Under the pieces are notes generated by a model, which saw only the letters and a list, made by a program, of their open reading frames with translations, did not search any database and was not told the origin of the DNA. Shown in pieces: positions 1 to 11,139 of a stretch of DNA of 64,000 nucleotides. Within the stretch, counting starts at the first letter, position 1. Each line of letters opens with the position of its first letter. Source of the DNA: Lycorma delicatula (lineage: Eukaryota > Arthropoda > Insecta > Hemiptera > Fulgoridae); the NCBI RefSeq assembly GCF_047948215.1, contig NC_134457.1:90296898-90360897 (forward strand), written 5' to 3'. The position numbers and the translations under genes were made by a program.

Positions 1-143
1 AGTTTTAGAATATTTAAAACAAATTCTTACAGGCTAATGATATAAATAGGTTTATTAAATGAAATTGTGGGGACTAGAAAGAGAATCTTGTAAAGCTGCA
101 TGAAACCATTCAAATGATTGAATTCATATTATTCAAGTAGGCA
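1..143 (+). repeat. Class A monomer (reference)
   Basis: It is marked by ATAGGTTTATTAAATG and GAAATTGTGGGG (or TTGTTGGG). It has GAATTCAT, an EcoRI site, in the dyad region. It usually follows D and precedes B, H, E or O. From 36847 on, an A-A doublet is a fixed part of the HOR. The TATAAATA at monomer positions 41-48 is present here. Confidence 0.9.
108..136. other. Tripartite dyad in the monomer (reference copy)
   Basis: ATTCAA at 108-113 is followed after 4 bases by its inverse TTGAAT at 118-123, and after 7 more bases by ATTCAA at 131-136. The middle element can pair with either side. An EcoRI site (GAATTC, 120-125) overlaps the middle arm. The set is intact in classes A, C, D, E, K, L and M. 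It is broken in B, F, G, H, I and J. A role in centromere structure is only inferred from dyads in other satellites. Confidence 0.7.
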
Positions 144-286
144 AGTTTTAGAATATTTATAACAAATTCTTACAGGCTACTGATATAAATGGGTTAGTTA
201 AATGAAAGGGTTCGGACTAGAAAGAGAATATTGCAAAGCTGCATGAAATCATTCAAATGATTGACTTCATATTATTCAAGTAGGCA
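144..286 (+). repeat. Class B monomer (reference)
   Basis: It is marked by CTACTGATAT, GGGTTAGTTAAATG, GGGTTCGG, AATATTGCAAAG, AAATCATTC and GACTTCAT. The CG in GTTCGG is one of the few CpG sites of the array. GACTTC destroys the EcoRI site and one dyad arm. A subset has TTTGAAAC near the start (4714, 7141, 9140, 9711, 14852, 30277, 36419). Confidence 0.9.
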
Positions 287-429
287 AGTTTTAGAATATT
301 TAAAACAAATTGTTACAGGCTAATGATATAATTAAGTTAGTTAAATGAAAGAGTTCGGACTAGAAAGTGAATCTTGTAAAGCTGCATGAAACCATTCAAA
401 TGATTGAATTCATATTATTCAAGTAGGCA

Positions 430-571
430 AGTTTTAGAATATTTAAAACAAATTGTTACAGGCAAAGATATAAATGGGTTAATTAAATAAAAGAGTTGGG
501 ACTAGAAAGAGAATCTTGTAAAGCTGCATGAAACCATTCAAATGATTGAATTCCTATTATTCAAGTAGGCA
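430..571 (+). repeat. Class D monomer (reference), 142 bp
   Basis: D is the commonest class, with 71 copies by my count. It lacks one base in the variable block (CAGGCAAAGATAT where others have CAGGCTAATGATAT), has TTAATTAAATAAAAG, and usually ends GAATTCCT. The 71 copies explain most of the length deficit of the array. Its AATAAA is normally absent from other classes. Variants: ACAATTTG (domains 1 and 4), CAGTCAAAG (15138-30703), TTAATTTAATAAAAG (27565 and later), GGAACTAG (43131 and later) and D3 with GGCAGAG (39705 and later). Confidence 0.92.
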
Positions 572-714
572 AGTTTTAGAATATTTAAAACAAATTCTTA
601 CAGGCTAATGATATAAATAGGTTTATTAAATGAAATTGTGGGGACTAGAAAGAGAATCTTGTATAGCTGCATGAAACCATTCAAATGATTGAATTCATAT
701 TATTCAAGTAGGCA

Positions 715-857
715 AGTTTTAGAATATTAAAAACAAATTCTTACAGGCTTATGATATAAATAAGTTAATTAAATGAAAGTGTTGGGACTAGAAAGAGAAT
801 CTTGTAAAGCTGCATGAAACCATTCAAATGATTGAATTCATATTATTCAAGTAGGCA
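715..857 (+). repeat. Class E monomer (reference)
   Basis: It is marked by the ATTAAAAAC start, GGCTTATGATAT, ATAAGTTAATT and GAAAGTGTTGGG, with GAATTCAT. The start shows loss of the TTTAAA site (DraI) with no change of length. It usually precedes F. Classes K, K2, K3 and G' share the ATTAAAAAC start, which suggests exchange of heads between these classes. Confidence 0.87.
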
Positions 858-1714
858 AGTATTAGAATATTTAAAACAAATTATTACAGGCTAATGATAT
901 AATTATGTTAGTTAAATGAAAGAGTTCGGACTAGAAAGAGAATCTTGTAAAGCTGCATGAAACCATTCAAATGATTGAATTCATATTATTCAACTAGGCA
1001 AGTTTTAGAATATTTAAAACAAATTCTTACAGGCTAATGATATAAATAGGTTTATTAAATGAAATTGTGGGGACTAGAAAGAGAATCTTGTAAAGCTGCA
1101 TGGAACCATTCAAATGATTGAATTCATATTATTCAAGTAGGCAAGTTTTAGAATATTTAAAACAAATTCTTACAGGCTACTGATATAAATGGGTTAGTTA
1201 AATGAAAGGGTTCGGACTAGAAAGAGAATATTGCAAAGCTGCATGAAATCATTCAAATGATTGACTTCATATTATTCAAGTAGGCAAGTTTTAGAATATT
1301 TGAAACAAATTGTTACAGGCTAATGATATAATTAAGTTAGTTAAGTGAAAGAGTTGGGACTAGAAAGAGAATCTTGTAAAGCTGCATGAAACCATTCAAA
1401 TGATTGAATTCATATTATTCAAGTAGGCAAGTTTTAGAATATTTAAAACAAATTGTTACAGGCAAAGATATAAATGGGTTAATTAAATAAAAGAGTTGGG
1501 ACTAGAAAGAGAATCTTGTAAAGCTGCATGAAACCATTCAAATGATTGAATTCATATTATTCAAGTAGGCAAGTTTTAGAATATTAAAAACAAATTCTTA
1601 CAGGCTTATGATATAAATAAGTTAATTAAATGAAAGTGTTGGGACTAGAAAGAGAATCTTGTAAAGCTGCATGAAACCATTCAAATGATTGAATTCATAT
1701 TATTCAAGTAGGCA

Positions 1715-1857
1715 AGTATTAGAATATTTAAAACAAATTGTTACAGGCTAACGATATAAATGGGATATTTAAATGAAAGAGTTGGGACTAGAAAGAGAAT
1801 CATGTAAAGCTGCATGAAACCATTCAAATGATTGTATTCATATTATTCAAGTAGGCA
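1715..1857 (+). repeat. Class F monomer (reference)
   Basis: It is marked by GTATTAG at the start, AACGATAT, GGGATATTTAAATG (a SwaI site, ATTTAAAT), AATCATG and GTATTCAT. A group has AAATCATTG. It contains a CpG in AACGAT. Later forms have GAGATATTT (40419 and later) or GGGACTTGAAAG (44130 and later). Confidence 0.87.
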
Positions 1858-2000
1858 AGTTTTAGAATATTTAAAACAAATTCTTACAGGTTAATGATAT
1901 AAATAAGTTAATTAAACGAAAGTGTTGGGACTAGAAAGAGAATCTTGTAAAGCTGCATGAAACCATTTTAATGATTGAATTCCTATTATTCAAGTAGGCA
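1858..2000 (+). repeat. Class G monomer (reference)
   Basis: It is marked by CAGGTTAATG, TTAAACGAAAG, CATTTTAATG and GAATTCCT. The CpG in AAACGAAAG stands where most classes have AAATGAAAG. CATTTTAATG breaks the left arm of the dyad, while the EcoRI site remains. It usually follows F and precedes B. Confidence 0.87.
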
Positions 2001-2143
2001 AGTTTTAGAATATTTAAAACAAATTCTTACAGGCTACTGATATAAATGGGTTAGTTAAATGAAAGGGTTCGGACTAGAAAGAGAATATTGCAAAGCTGCA
2101 TGAAATCATTCAAATGATTGACTTCATATTATTCAAGTAGGCA

Positions 2144-2286
2144 AGTTTTAGAATATTTAAAACAAATTGTTACAGGCTAATGATATAATTAAGTTAGTTA
2201 AATGAAAGAGTTGGGACTAGAAAGAGAATCTTGTAAAGCTGCATGAAACCATTCAAATGATTGAATTCATATTATTCAAGTAGGCA
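2144..2286 (+). repeat. Class C monomer (reference)
   Basis: It is marked by ATATAATTAAGTTAGTT and GAAAGAGTTGGG, with AATCTTG and GAATTCAT. Sub-classes are C2 (ATAAATAAGTTAGTT, e.g. 21851) and C3 (ATAATTATGTTAGTT with GAGTTCGG, e.g. 27422). C follows B almost everywhere. C3 is favoured after B in the F-D-B-C3-D string, and plain C in the G-B-C-D string. Confidence 0.88.
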
Positions 2287-2571
2287 AGTTTTAGAATATT
2301 TAAAACAATTTGTTACATGCAAAGATATAAATGGGTTAATTAAATAAAAGAGTTGGGACTAGAAAGAGAATCTTGTAAAGCTGCATGAAACCATTCAAAT
2401 GATTGAATTCCTATTATTCAAGTAGGCAAGTTTTAGAATATTTAAAACAAATTCTTACAGGCTAATGATATAAAAAGGTTTATTAAATGAAATTGTGGGG
2501 ACTAGAAAGGGAATCTTGTAAAGCTGCATGAAACCATTCAAATGATTGAATTCATATTATTCAAGTAGGCA

Positions 2572-2714
2572 AGTTTTAGAATATTTAAAACAAATTGTTA
2601 CAGGCTAACGATATAAATGGGATAATTAAATGAAAGAGTTGGGACTAGAAAGAGAATCTTGTAAAGCTACATGAAACCATTCAAATGATTGTATTCATAT
2701 TATTCAAGTAGGCA
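2572..2714 (+). repeat. Class H monomer (reference)
   Basis: It is marked by CTAACGATAT, GGGATAATTAAATG, GAAAGAGTTGGG, AAAGCTACATG and GTATTCAT. It typically follows A and precedes F or E. Class N (e.g. 11140) is the same type with TTTAGAACAGATTG at the start. Class O (e.g. 12568, 39990) has the H head with GTGTTGGG and a J-like tail. Confidence 0.86.
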
Positions 2715-3714
2715 AGTTTTAGAATATTAAAAACAAATTCTTACAGGCTTATGATATAAATAAGTTAATTAAATGAAAGTGTTGGGACTAGAAAGAGAAT
2801 CTTGTAAAGCTGCATGAAACCATTCAAATGATTGAATTCATATTATTCAAGTAGGCAAGTTTTAGAATATTTAAAACAAATTGTTACAGGCTACTGATAT
2901 AAATGGGTTAGTTAAATGAAAGGGTTCGGACTAGAAAGAGAATATTGCAAAGCTGCATGAAATCATTCAAATGATTGACTTCATATTATTCAAGTAGGCA
3001 AGTTTTAGAATATTTAAAACAAATTGTTACAGGCTAATGATATAATTAAGTTAGTTAAATGAAAGAGTTGGGACTAGAAAGAGAATCTTGTAAAGCTGCA
3101 TGAAACCATTCAAATGATTGAATTCATATTATTCAAGTAGGCAAGTTTTAGAATATTTAAAACAATTTGTTACAGGCAAAGATATAAATGGGTTAATTAA
3201 ATAAAAGTGTTGGGACTAGAAAGAGAATCTTGTAAAGCTGCATGAAACCATTCAAATGATTGAATTCCTATTATTCAAGTAGGCAAGTTTTAGAATATTT
3301 AAAACAAATTCTTACAGGCTAATGATATAAAAAGGTTTATTAAATGAAATTGTGGGGACTAGAAAGGGAATCTTGTAAAGCTGCATGAAACCATTCAAAT
3401 GATTGAATTCGTATTATTCAAGTAGGCAAGTTTTAGAATATTTAAAACAAATTGTTACAGGCTAACGATATAAATGGGATAATTAAATGAAAGAGTTGGG
3501 ACTAGAAAGAGAATCTTGTAAAGCTACATGAAACCATTCAAATGATTGTATTCATATTATTCAAGTAGGCAAGTTTTAGAATATTAAAAACAAATTCTTA
3601 CAGGCTAATGATATAAATAAGTTAATTAAATGAAAGTGTTGGGACTAGAAAGAGAATCTTTTAAAGCTGCATGAAACCATTCAAATGATTAAATTCCTAT
3701 TATTCAAGTAGGCA

Positions 3715-4000
3715 AGTTTTAGAATATTTAAAACAAATTCTTACAGGCTAATGATATAAATAGGTTTATTAAATGAAAGTGTTGGGACTAGAAAGAGAAT
3801 AATGCAAAGCTGCATGAAATCATTCAAATGATTGTAATCATATTATTCAAGTAGGCAAGTTTTAGAATATTAAAAACAAATTCTTACAGGCTAATGATAT
3901 AAATAAGTTAATTAAATGAAAGTGTTGGGACTAGAAAGAGAATCTTGTAAAGCTGCATGAAACCTTTCAAATGATTGAATTCATATTATTCAAGTTGGCA
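3715..4000 (+). repeat. Class J (3715) and class K (3858) monomers (reference pair)
   Basis: J has ATAGGTTTATTAAATG as in A, but GAAAGTGTTGGG, AATAATGCAAAG, AAATCATTC and GTAATCAT; J2 has AATATTGC. K has the ATTAAAAAC start, ATAAGTTAATT, AAACCTTTC and CAAGTTGGC; K2 has GGAACTAG and GTAACCTTTC; K3 keeps AAACCATTC or AAACCATTT and CAAGTAGGC. J is nearly always followed by K, and this pair behaves as one dimer in most HORs. Confidence 0.86.
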
Positions 4001-5570
4001 AGTTTTAGAATATTTAAAACAAATTGTTACAGGCAAAGATATAAATGGGTTAATTAAATAAAAGAGTTGGGACTAGAAAGAGAATCTTGTAAAGCTGCAT
4101 GAAACCATTCAAATGATTGAATTCCTATTATTCAAGTAGGCAAGTTTTAGAATATTTAAAACAAATTCTTACAGGCTAATGATATAAATAGGTTTATTAA
4201 ATGAAATTGTTGGGACTAGAAAGAGAATCTTGTAAAGCTGCATGAAACCATTCAAATGATTGAATTCATATTATTCAAGTAGGCAAGTTTTAGAATATTT
4301 AAAACAAATTGTTACAGGCTAACGATATAAATGGGATAATTAAATGAAAGAGTTGGGACTAGAAAGAGAATCTTGTAAAGCTACATGAAACCATTCAAAT
4401 GATTGTATTCATATTATTCAAGTAGGCAAGTATTAGAATATTTAAAACAAATTGTTACAGGCTAACGATATAAATGGGATATTTAAATGAAAGAGTTGGG
4501 ACTAGAAAGAGAATCATGTAAACCTGCATGAAACCATTCAAATCATTGTATTCATATTATTCAAGTAGGCAAGTTTTAGAATATTTAAAACAAATTGTTA
4601 CAGGCAAAGATATAAATGGGTTAATTAAATAAAAGAGTTGGGACTAGAAAGAGAATCTTGTAAATCTGCATGAAACCATTCAAATGATTGAATTCCTATT
4701 ATTCAAGTAGGCAAGTTTTAGAATATTTGAAACAAATTCTTACAGGCTACTGATATAAATGGGTTAGTTAAATGAAAGGGTTCGGACTAGAAAGAGAATA
4801 TTGCAAAGCTGCATGAAATCATTCAAATGATTGACTTCATATTATTGAAGTAGGCAAGTTTTAGAATATTTAAAACAAATTGTTACAGGCTAATGATATA
4901 ATTAAGTTAGTTAAATGAAAGAGTTGGGACTAGAAAGAGAATCTTGTAAAGCTGCATGAAACCATTCAAATGATTGAATTCATATTATTCAAGTAGGCAA
5001 GTTTTAGAATATTTAAAACAAATTGTTACAGGCAAAGATATAAATGGGTTAATTAAATAAAAGAGTTGGGACTAGAAAGAGAATCTTGTAAAGCTGCATG
5101 AAACCATTCAAATGATTGAATTCCTATTATTCAAGTAGGCAAGTTTTAGAATATTTAAAACAAATTCTTACAGGCTAATGACATAAAAAGGTTTATTAAA
5201 TGAAATTGTGGGGACTAGAAAGAGAATCTTGTAAAGCTGCATGAAACCATTCAAATGATTGAATTCATATTATTCAAGTAGGCAAGTTTTAGAATATTTA
5301 AAACAAATTGTTACAGGCTAACGATATAAATGGGATAATTAAATCAAAGAGTTGGTACTAGAAAGAGAATCTTGTAAAGCTACATGAAACCATTCAAATG
5401 ATTGTACTCATATTATTCAAGTAGGCAAGTTTAAGAATATTAAAAACAAATTCTTACAGGCTTATGATATAAATAAGTTAATTAAATGAAAGTGTTGGGA
5501 CTAGAAAGAGAATCTTGTAAAGCTGCATAAAACCATTCAAATGATTGAATTCATATTATTCAAGTAGGCA
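3715..5570 (+). repeat. 13-monomer HOR, copy 1 (1856 bp)
   Basis: The order is J-K-D-A-H-F-D-B-C-D-A-H-E. The H copy at 5285 has AAATCAAAG, GTTGGTAC and GTACTCAT, and the E copy at 5428 has GTTTAAG. Copy 2 at 6142 has the same order and length, but lacks the latter changes. Confidence 0.88.
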
Positions 5571-5998
5571 AGTTTTAGAATATTTAAAACAAATTGTTAC
5601 AGGCTAACGATATAAATGGGATATTTAAATGAAAGAGTTGGGACTAGAAAGAGAATCTTGTAAAGCTGCATGAAACCATTCAAATGATTGTATTCATATT
5701 ATTCAAGTAGGCAAGTTTTAGAATATTTAAAACAAATTCTTACAGGTTAATGATATAAATAAGTTAATTAAACGAAAGTGTTGGGACTAGAAAGAGAATC
5801 TTGTAAAGCTGCATGAAACCATTTTAATGATTGAATTCCTATTATTCAAGTAGGCAAGTTTTAGAATATTAAAAACAAATTGTTACAGGCAAAGATAAAA
5901 ATGGGTTAATTAAATGAAAGGTTTGGGACTAGAAACAGAATATTGTAAAGCTGCATGAAATCATTCAAATGATTGAATTCATATTATTCAAGTAGGCA

Positions 5999-6141
5999 AG
6001 TTATAGAATATTTAAAACAAATTGTTACACGCTTAACATATAAATGGGAAAATTAAATGAAAGAGTTGGGACTAGAAAGAGAATCTTTTAAAGCTGCATG
6101 AAACCATTCAAATGATTAAATTCCTATTATTCAAGTAGGCA
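5999..6141 (+). repeat. Class I monomer (reference)
   Basis: It is marked by CACGCTTAACATAT, GGGAAAATTAAATG, AATCTTTTAAAG and GATTAAATTCCT. Many copies start GTTATAG and follow L. The sub-class I2 (e.g. 24852) has CACGCTTAAGAT and, in part, a CAATTTTTAG start. The changed dyad region removes the EcoRI site. Confidence 0.86.
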
Positions 6142-7997
6142 AGTTTTAGAATATTTAAAACAAATTCTTACAGGCTAATGATATAAATAGGTTTATAAAA
6201 TGAAAGTGTTGGTACTAGAAAGAGAATAATGCAAAGCTGCATGAAATCATTCAAATGATTGTAATCATATTATTCAAGTAGGCAAGTTTTAGAATATTAA
6301 AAACAAATTCTTACAGGCTAATGATATAAATAAGTTAATTAAATGAAAGTGTTGGGACTAGAAAGAGAATCTTGTAAAGCTGCATGAAACCTTTCAAATG
6401 ATTGAATTCATATTATTCAAGTTGGCAAGTTTTAGAATATTTAAAACAAATTGTTACAGGCAAAGATATAAATGGGTTAATTAAATAAAAGAGTTGGGAC
6501 TAGAAAGAGAATCTTGTAAAGCTGCATGAAACCATTCAAATGATTGAATTCCTATTATTCAAGTAGGCAAGTTTTAGAATATTTAAAACAAATTCTTACA
6601 GGCTAATGATATAAATAGGTTTATTAAATGAAATTGTTGGGAATAGAAAGAGAATCTTGTAAAGCTGCATGAAACCATTCAAATGATTGAATTCATATTA
6701 TTCAAGTAGGCAAGTTTTAGAATATTTAAAACAAATTGTTACAGGCTAACGATATAAATGGGATAATTAAATGAAAGAGTTGGGACTAGAAAGAGAATCT
6801 TGTAAAGCTACATGAAACCATTCAAATGATTGTATTCATATTATTCAAGTAGGCAAGTATTAGAATATTTAAAACAAATTGTTACAGGCTAACGATATAA
6901 ATGGGATATTTAAATGAAAGAGTTGGGACTAGAAAGAGAATCATGTAAACCTGCATGAAACCATTCAAATCATTGTATTCATATTATTCAAGTAGGCAAG
7001 TTTTAGAATATTTAAAACAAATTGTTACAGGCAAAGATATAAATGGGTTAATTAAATAAAAGAGTTGGGACTAGAAAGAGAATCTTGTAAATCTGCATGA
7101 AACCATTCAAATGATTGAATTCCTATTATTCAAGTAGGCAAGTTTTAGAATATTTGAAACAAATTCTTACAGGCTACTGATATAAATGGGTTAGTTAAAT
7201 GAAAGGGTTCGGACTAGAAAGAGAATATTGCAAAGCTGCATGAAATCATTCAAATGATTGACTTCATATTATTCAAGTAGGCAAGTTTTAGAATATTTAA
7301 AACAAATTGTTACAGGCTAATGATATAATTAAGTTAGTTAAATGAAAGAGTTGGGACTAGAAAGAGAATCTTGTAAAGCTGCATGAAACCATTCAAATGA
7401 TTGAATTCATATTATTCAAGTAGGCAAGTTTTAGAATATTTAAAACAAATTGTTACAGGCAAAGATATAAATGGGTTAATTAAATAAAAGAGTTGGGACT
7501 AGAAAGAGAATCTTGTAAAGCTGCATGAAACCATTCAAATGATTGAATTCCTATTATTCAAGTAGGCAAGTTTTAGAATATTTAAAACAAATTCTTACAG
7601 GCTAATGACATAAAAAGGTTTATTAAATGAAATTGTGGGGACTAGAAAGAGAATCTTGTAAAGCTGCATGAAACCATTCAAATGATTGAATTCATATTAT
7701 TCAAGTAGGCAAGTTTTAGAATATTTAAAACAAATTGTTACAGGCTAACGATATAAATGGGATAATTAAATCAAAGAGTTGGGACTAGAAAGAGAATCTT
7801 GTAAAGCTACATGAAACCATTCAAATGATTGTATTCATATTATTCAAGTAGGCAAGTTTTAGAATATTAAAAACAAATTCTTACAGGCTTATGATATAAA
7901 TAAGTTAATTAAATGAAAGTGTTGGGACTAGAAAGAGAATCTTGTAAAGCTGCATGAAACCATTCAAATGATTGAATTCATATTATTCAAGTAGGCA
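6142..7997 (+). repeat. 13-monomer HOR, copy 2 (1856 bp)
   Basis: It has the same class order and length as the copy at 3715. With the class I monomer at 5999-6141 it forms a 14-monomer unit of 1999 bp, which repeats directly at 7998. The J monomer at 6142 has TTTATAAAATG and GGTACTAG, and the A monomer at 6570 has GGGAATAG. Both variants recur in the next copy, at 8141 and 8569, so copies 2 and 3 are closer to each other than to copy 1. Confidence 0.9.
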
Positions 7998-9710
7998 AGT
8001 TTTAGAATATTTAAAACAAATTGTTACACGCTTAACATATAAATGGGAAAATTAAATGAAAGAGTTGGGACTAGAAAGAGAATCTTTTAAAGCTGCATGA
8101 AACCATTCAAATGATTAAATTCCTATTATTCAAGTAGGCAAGTTTTAGAATATTTAAAACAAATTCTTACAGGCTAATGATATAAATAGGTTTATAAAAT
8201 GAAAGTGTTGGTACTAGAAAGAGAATAATGCAAAGCTGCATGAAATCATTCAAATGATTGTAATCATATTATTCAAGTAGGCAAGTTTTAGAATATTAAA
8301 AACAAATTCTTACAGGCTAATGATATAAATAAGTTAATTAAATGAAAGTGTTGGGACTAGAAAGAGAATCTTGTAAAGCTGCATGAAACCTTTCAAATGA
8401 TTGAATTCATATTATTCAAGTTGGCAAGTTTTAGAATATTTAAAACAAATTGTTACAGGCAAAGATATAAATGGGTTAATTAAATAAAAGAGTTGGGACT
8501 AGAAAGAGAATCTTGTAAAGCTGCATGAAACCATTCAAATGATTGAATTCCTATTATTCAAGTAGGCAAGTTTTAGAATATTTAAAACAAATTCTTACAG
8601 GCTAATGATATAAATAGGTTTATTAAATGAAATTGTTGGGAATAGAAAGAGAATCTTGTAAAGCTGCATGAAACCATTCAAATGATTGAATTCATATTAT
8701 TCAAGTAGGCAAGTTTTAGAATATTTAAAACAAATTGTTACAGGCTAACGATATAAATGGGATAATTAAATGAAAGAGTTGGGACTAGAAAGAGAATCTT
8801 GTAAAGCTACATGAAACCATTCAAATGATTGTATTCATATTATTCAAGTAGGCAAGTATTAGAATATTTAAAACAAATTGTTACAGGCTAACGATATAAA
8901 TGGGATATTTAAATGAAAGAGTTGGGACTAGAAAGAGAATCATGTAAACCTGCATGAAACCATTCAAATCATTGTATTCATATTATTCAAGTAGGCAAGT
9001 TTTAGAATATTTAAAACAAATTGTTACAGGCAAAGATATAAATGGGTTAATTAAATAAAAGAGTTGGGACTAGAAAGAGAATCTTGTAAATCTGCATGAA
9101 ACCATTCAAATGATTGAATTCCTATTATTCAAGTAGGCAAGTTTTAGAATATTTGAAACAAATTCTTACAGGCTACTGATATAAATGGGTTAGTTAAATG
9201 AAAGGGTTCGGACTAGAAAGAGAATATTGCAAAGCTGCATGAAATCATTCAAATGATTGACTTCATATTATTCAAGTAGGCAAGTTTTAGAATATTTAAA
9301 ACAAATTGTTACAGGCTAATGATATAATTAAGTTAGTTAAATGAAAGAGTTGGGACTAGAAAGAGAATCTTGTAAAGCTGCATGAAACCATTCAAATGAT
9401 TGAATTCATATTATTCAAGTAGGCAAGTTTTAGAATATTTAAAACAAATTGTTACAGGCAAAGATATAAATGGGTTAATTAAATAAAAGAGTTGGGACTA
9501 GAAAGAGAATCTTGTAAAGCTGCATGAAACCATTCAAATGATTGAATTCCTATTATTCAAGTAGGCAAGTTTTAGAATATTTAAAACAAATTCTTACAGG
9601 CTAATGACATAAAAAGGTTTATTAAATGAAATTGTGGGGACTAGAAAGAGAATCTTGTAAAGCTGCATGAAACCATTCAAATGATTGAATTCATATTATT
9701 CAAGTAGGCA
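7998..9710 (+). repeat. 14-monomer HOR, copy 3, cut after 12 monomers
   Basis: The order is I-J-K-D-A-H-F-D-B-C-D-A, repeating 5999-7711 at a distance of 1999 bp. After the A monomer at 9568 the expected H-E is missing. A second B-C-D-A begins at 9711, so the unit was joined to another copy by unequal exchange at the A/B border. Class I here starts GTTTTAG, unlike the GTTATAG of the copy at 5999. Confidence 0.87.
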
Positions 9711-10853
9711 AGTTTTAGAATATTTGAAACAAATTCTTACAGGCTACTGATATAAATGGGTTAGTTAAATGAAAGGGTTCGGACTAGAAAGAGAATATTG
9801 CAAAGCTGCATGAAATCATTCAAATGATTGACTTCATATTATTCAAGTAGGCAAGTTTTAGAATATTTAAAACAAATTGTTACAGGCTAATGATATAATT
9901 AAGTTAGTTAAATGAAAGAGTTGGGACTAGAAAGAGAATCTTGTAAAGCTGCATGAAACCATTCAAATGATTGAATTCATATTATTCAAGTAGGCAAGTT
10001 TTAGAATATTTAAAACAAATTGTTACAGGCAAAGATATAAATGGGTTAATTAAATAAAAGAGTTGGGACTAGAAAGAGAATCTTGTAAAGCTGCATGAAA
10101 CCATTCAAATGATTGAATTCCTATTATTCAAGTAGGCAAGTTTTAGAATATTTAAAACAAATTCTTACAGGCTAATGACATAAAAAGGTTTATTAAATGA
10201 AATTGTGGGGACTAGAAAGAGAATCTTGTAAAGCTGCATGAAACCATTCAAATGATTGAATTCATATTATTCAAGTAGGCAAGTTTTAGAATATTTAAAA
10301 CAAATTGTTACAGGCTAACGATATAAATGGGATAATTAAATCAAAGAGTTGGGACTAGAAAGAGAATCTTGTAAAGCTACATGAAACCATTCAAATGATT
10401 GTATTCATATTATTCAAGTAGGCAAGTTTTAGAATATTAAAAACAAATTCTTACAGGCTTATGATATAAATAAGTTAATTAAATGAAAGTGTTGGGACTA
10501 GAAAGAGAATCTTGTAAAGCTGCATAAAACCATTCAAATGATTGAATTCATATTATTCAAGTAGGCAAGTTTTAGAATATTTAAAACAAATTGTTACAGG
10601 CTAACGATATAAATGGGATATTTAAATGAAAGAGTTGGGACTAGAAAGAGAATCTTGTAAAGCTGCATGAAACCATTCAAATGATTGTATTCATATTATT
10701 CAAGTAGGCAAGTTTTAGAATATTTAAAACAAATTCTTACAGGTTAATGATATAAATAAGTTAATTAAACGAAAGTGTTGGGACTAGAAAGAGAATCTTG
10801 TAAAGCTGCATGAAACCATTTTAATGATTGAATTCCTATTATTCAAGTAGGCA
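9711..10853 (+). repeat. Eight-monomer block copied from the 4714-5856 type
   Basis: The order is B-C-D-A-H-E-F2-G, the same as 4714-5856. Both blocks are 1143 bp. They share TTTGAAAC in B, GACATAAAAAGG in A, AAATCAAAG in H, GCATAAAACC in E and AAACGAAAG in G. The older block differs at GGTAC and GTACTCAT in H and GTTTAAG in E, so those changes are private to it or were lost here. Confidence 0.88.
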
Positions 10854-11139
10854 AGTTTTAGAATATTTAAAACAAATTCTTACAGGCTACTGATATAAAT
10901 GGGTTAGTTAAATGAAAGGGTTCGGACTAGAAAGAGAATATTGCAAAGCTGCATGAAATCATTCAAATGATTGACTTCATATTATTCAAGTAGGCAAGTT
11001 TTAGAATATTTAAAACAAATTGTTACAGGCTAATGATATAAATAAGTTAGTTAAATGAAAGAGTTGGGACTAAAAAGAGAATCTTGTAAAGCTGCATGAA
11101 ACCATTAAAATGATTGAATTCATATTATTCAAGTAGGCA

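Larger units (their letters stand above)
1..3571 (+). repeat. Domain 1: 25 monomers, short HORs
   Basis: The order of monomer classes is A-B-C-D-A-E-C'-A-B-C-D-E-F-G-B-C-D-A-H-E-B-C-D-A-H. The string B-C-D recurs every 6 or 7 monomers. The copy at 858 (C') is a mosaic: it has the GTATTAG start of class F and a C-like body, and it ends in CAACTAGGC. The A copy at 572 carries TATAGC instead of TAAAGC in the conserved stretch, a variant also seen at 15851, 18707 and 19564. The six-monomer unit B-C-D-A-H-E is tandemly duplicated at 2001. No gene or other element is visible. Confidence 0.9.
2001..3714 (+). repeat. Tandem six-monomer HOR, two copies of 857 bp
   Basis: Copy 1 is 2001-2857 and copy 2 is 2858-3714. 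Both read B-C-D-A-H-E and both are 857 bp, since each holds one 142-bp D monomer. Shared rare variants tie them together: ACAATTTG in D, and AAAAAGG and GAAAGGGAAT in A. In copy 2 the last monomer (3572-3714) keeps an E/K-like head but ends like class I. The exchange that ended the tandem therefore lies inside that monomer. Confidence 0.88.
3572..11139 (+). repeat. Domain 2: 53 monomers, 13/14-mer HOR
   Basis: The order is E/I, then J-K-D-A-H-F-D-B-C-D-A-H-E, then F2-G-L-I, then J-K-D-A-H-F-D-B-C-D-A-H-E, then I, then J-K-D-A-H-F-D-B-C-D-A, then B-C-D-A-H-E-F2-G, then B-C2. Variants found only here mark it as one homogenised domain: GACATAAAAAGG in class A (5142-10281), AAACCTGCATG in class F (4429-8997), and AAATCTGCATG in the following D. 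F2 is a class F copy with a GTTTTAG start and AATCTTG. Confidence 0.9.
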
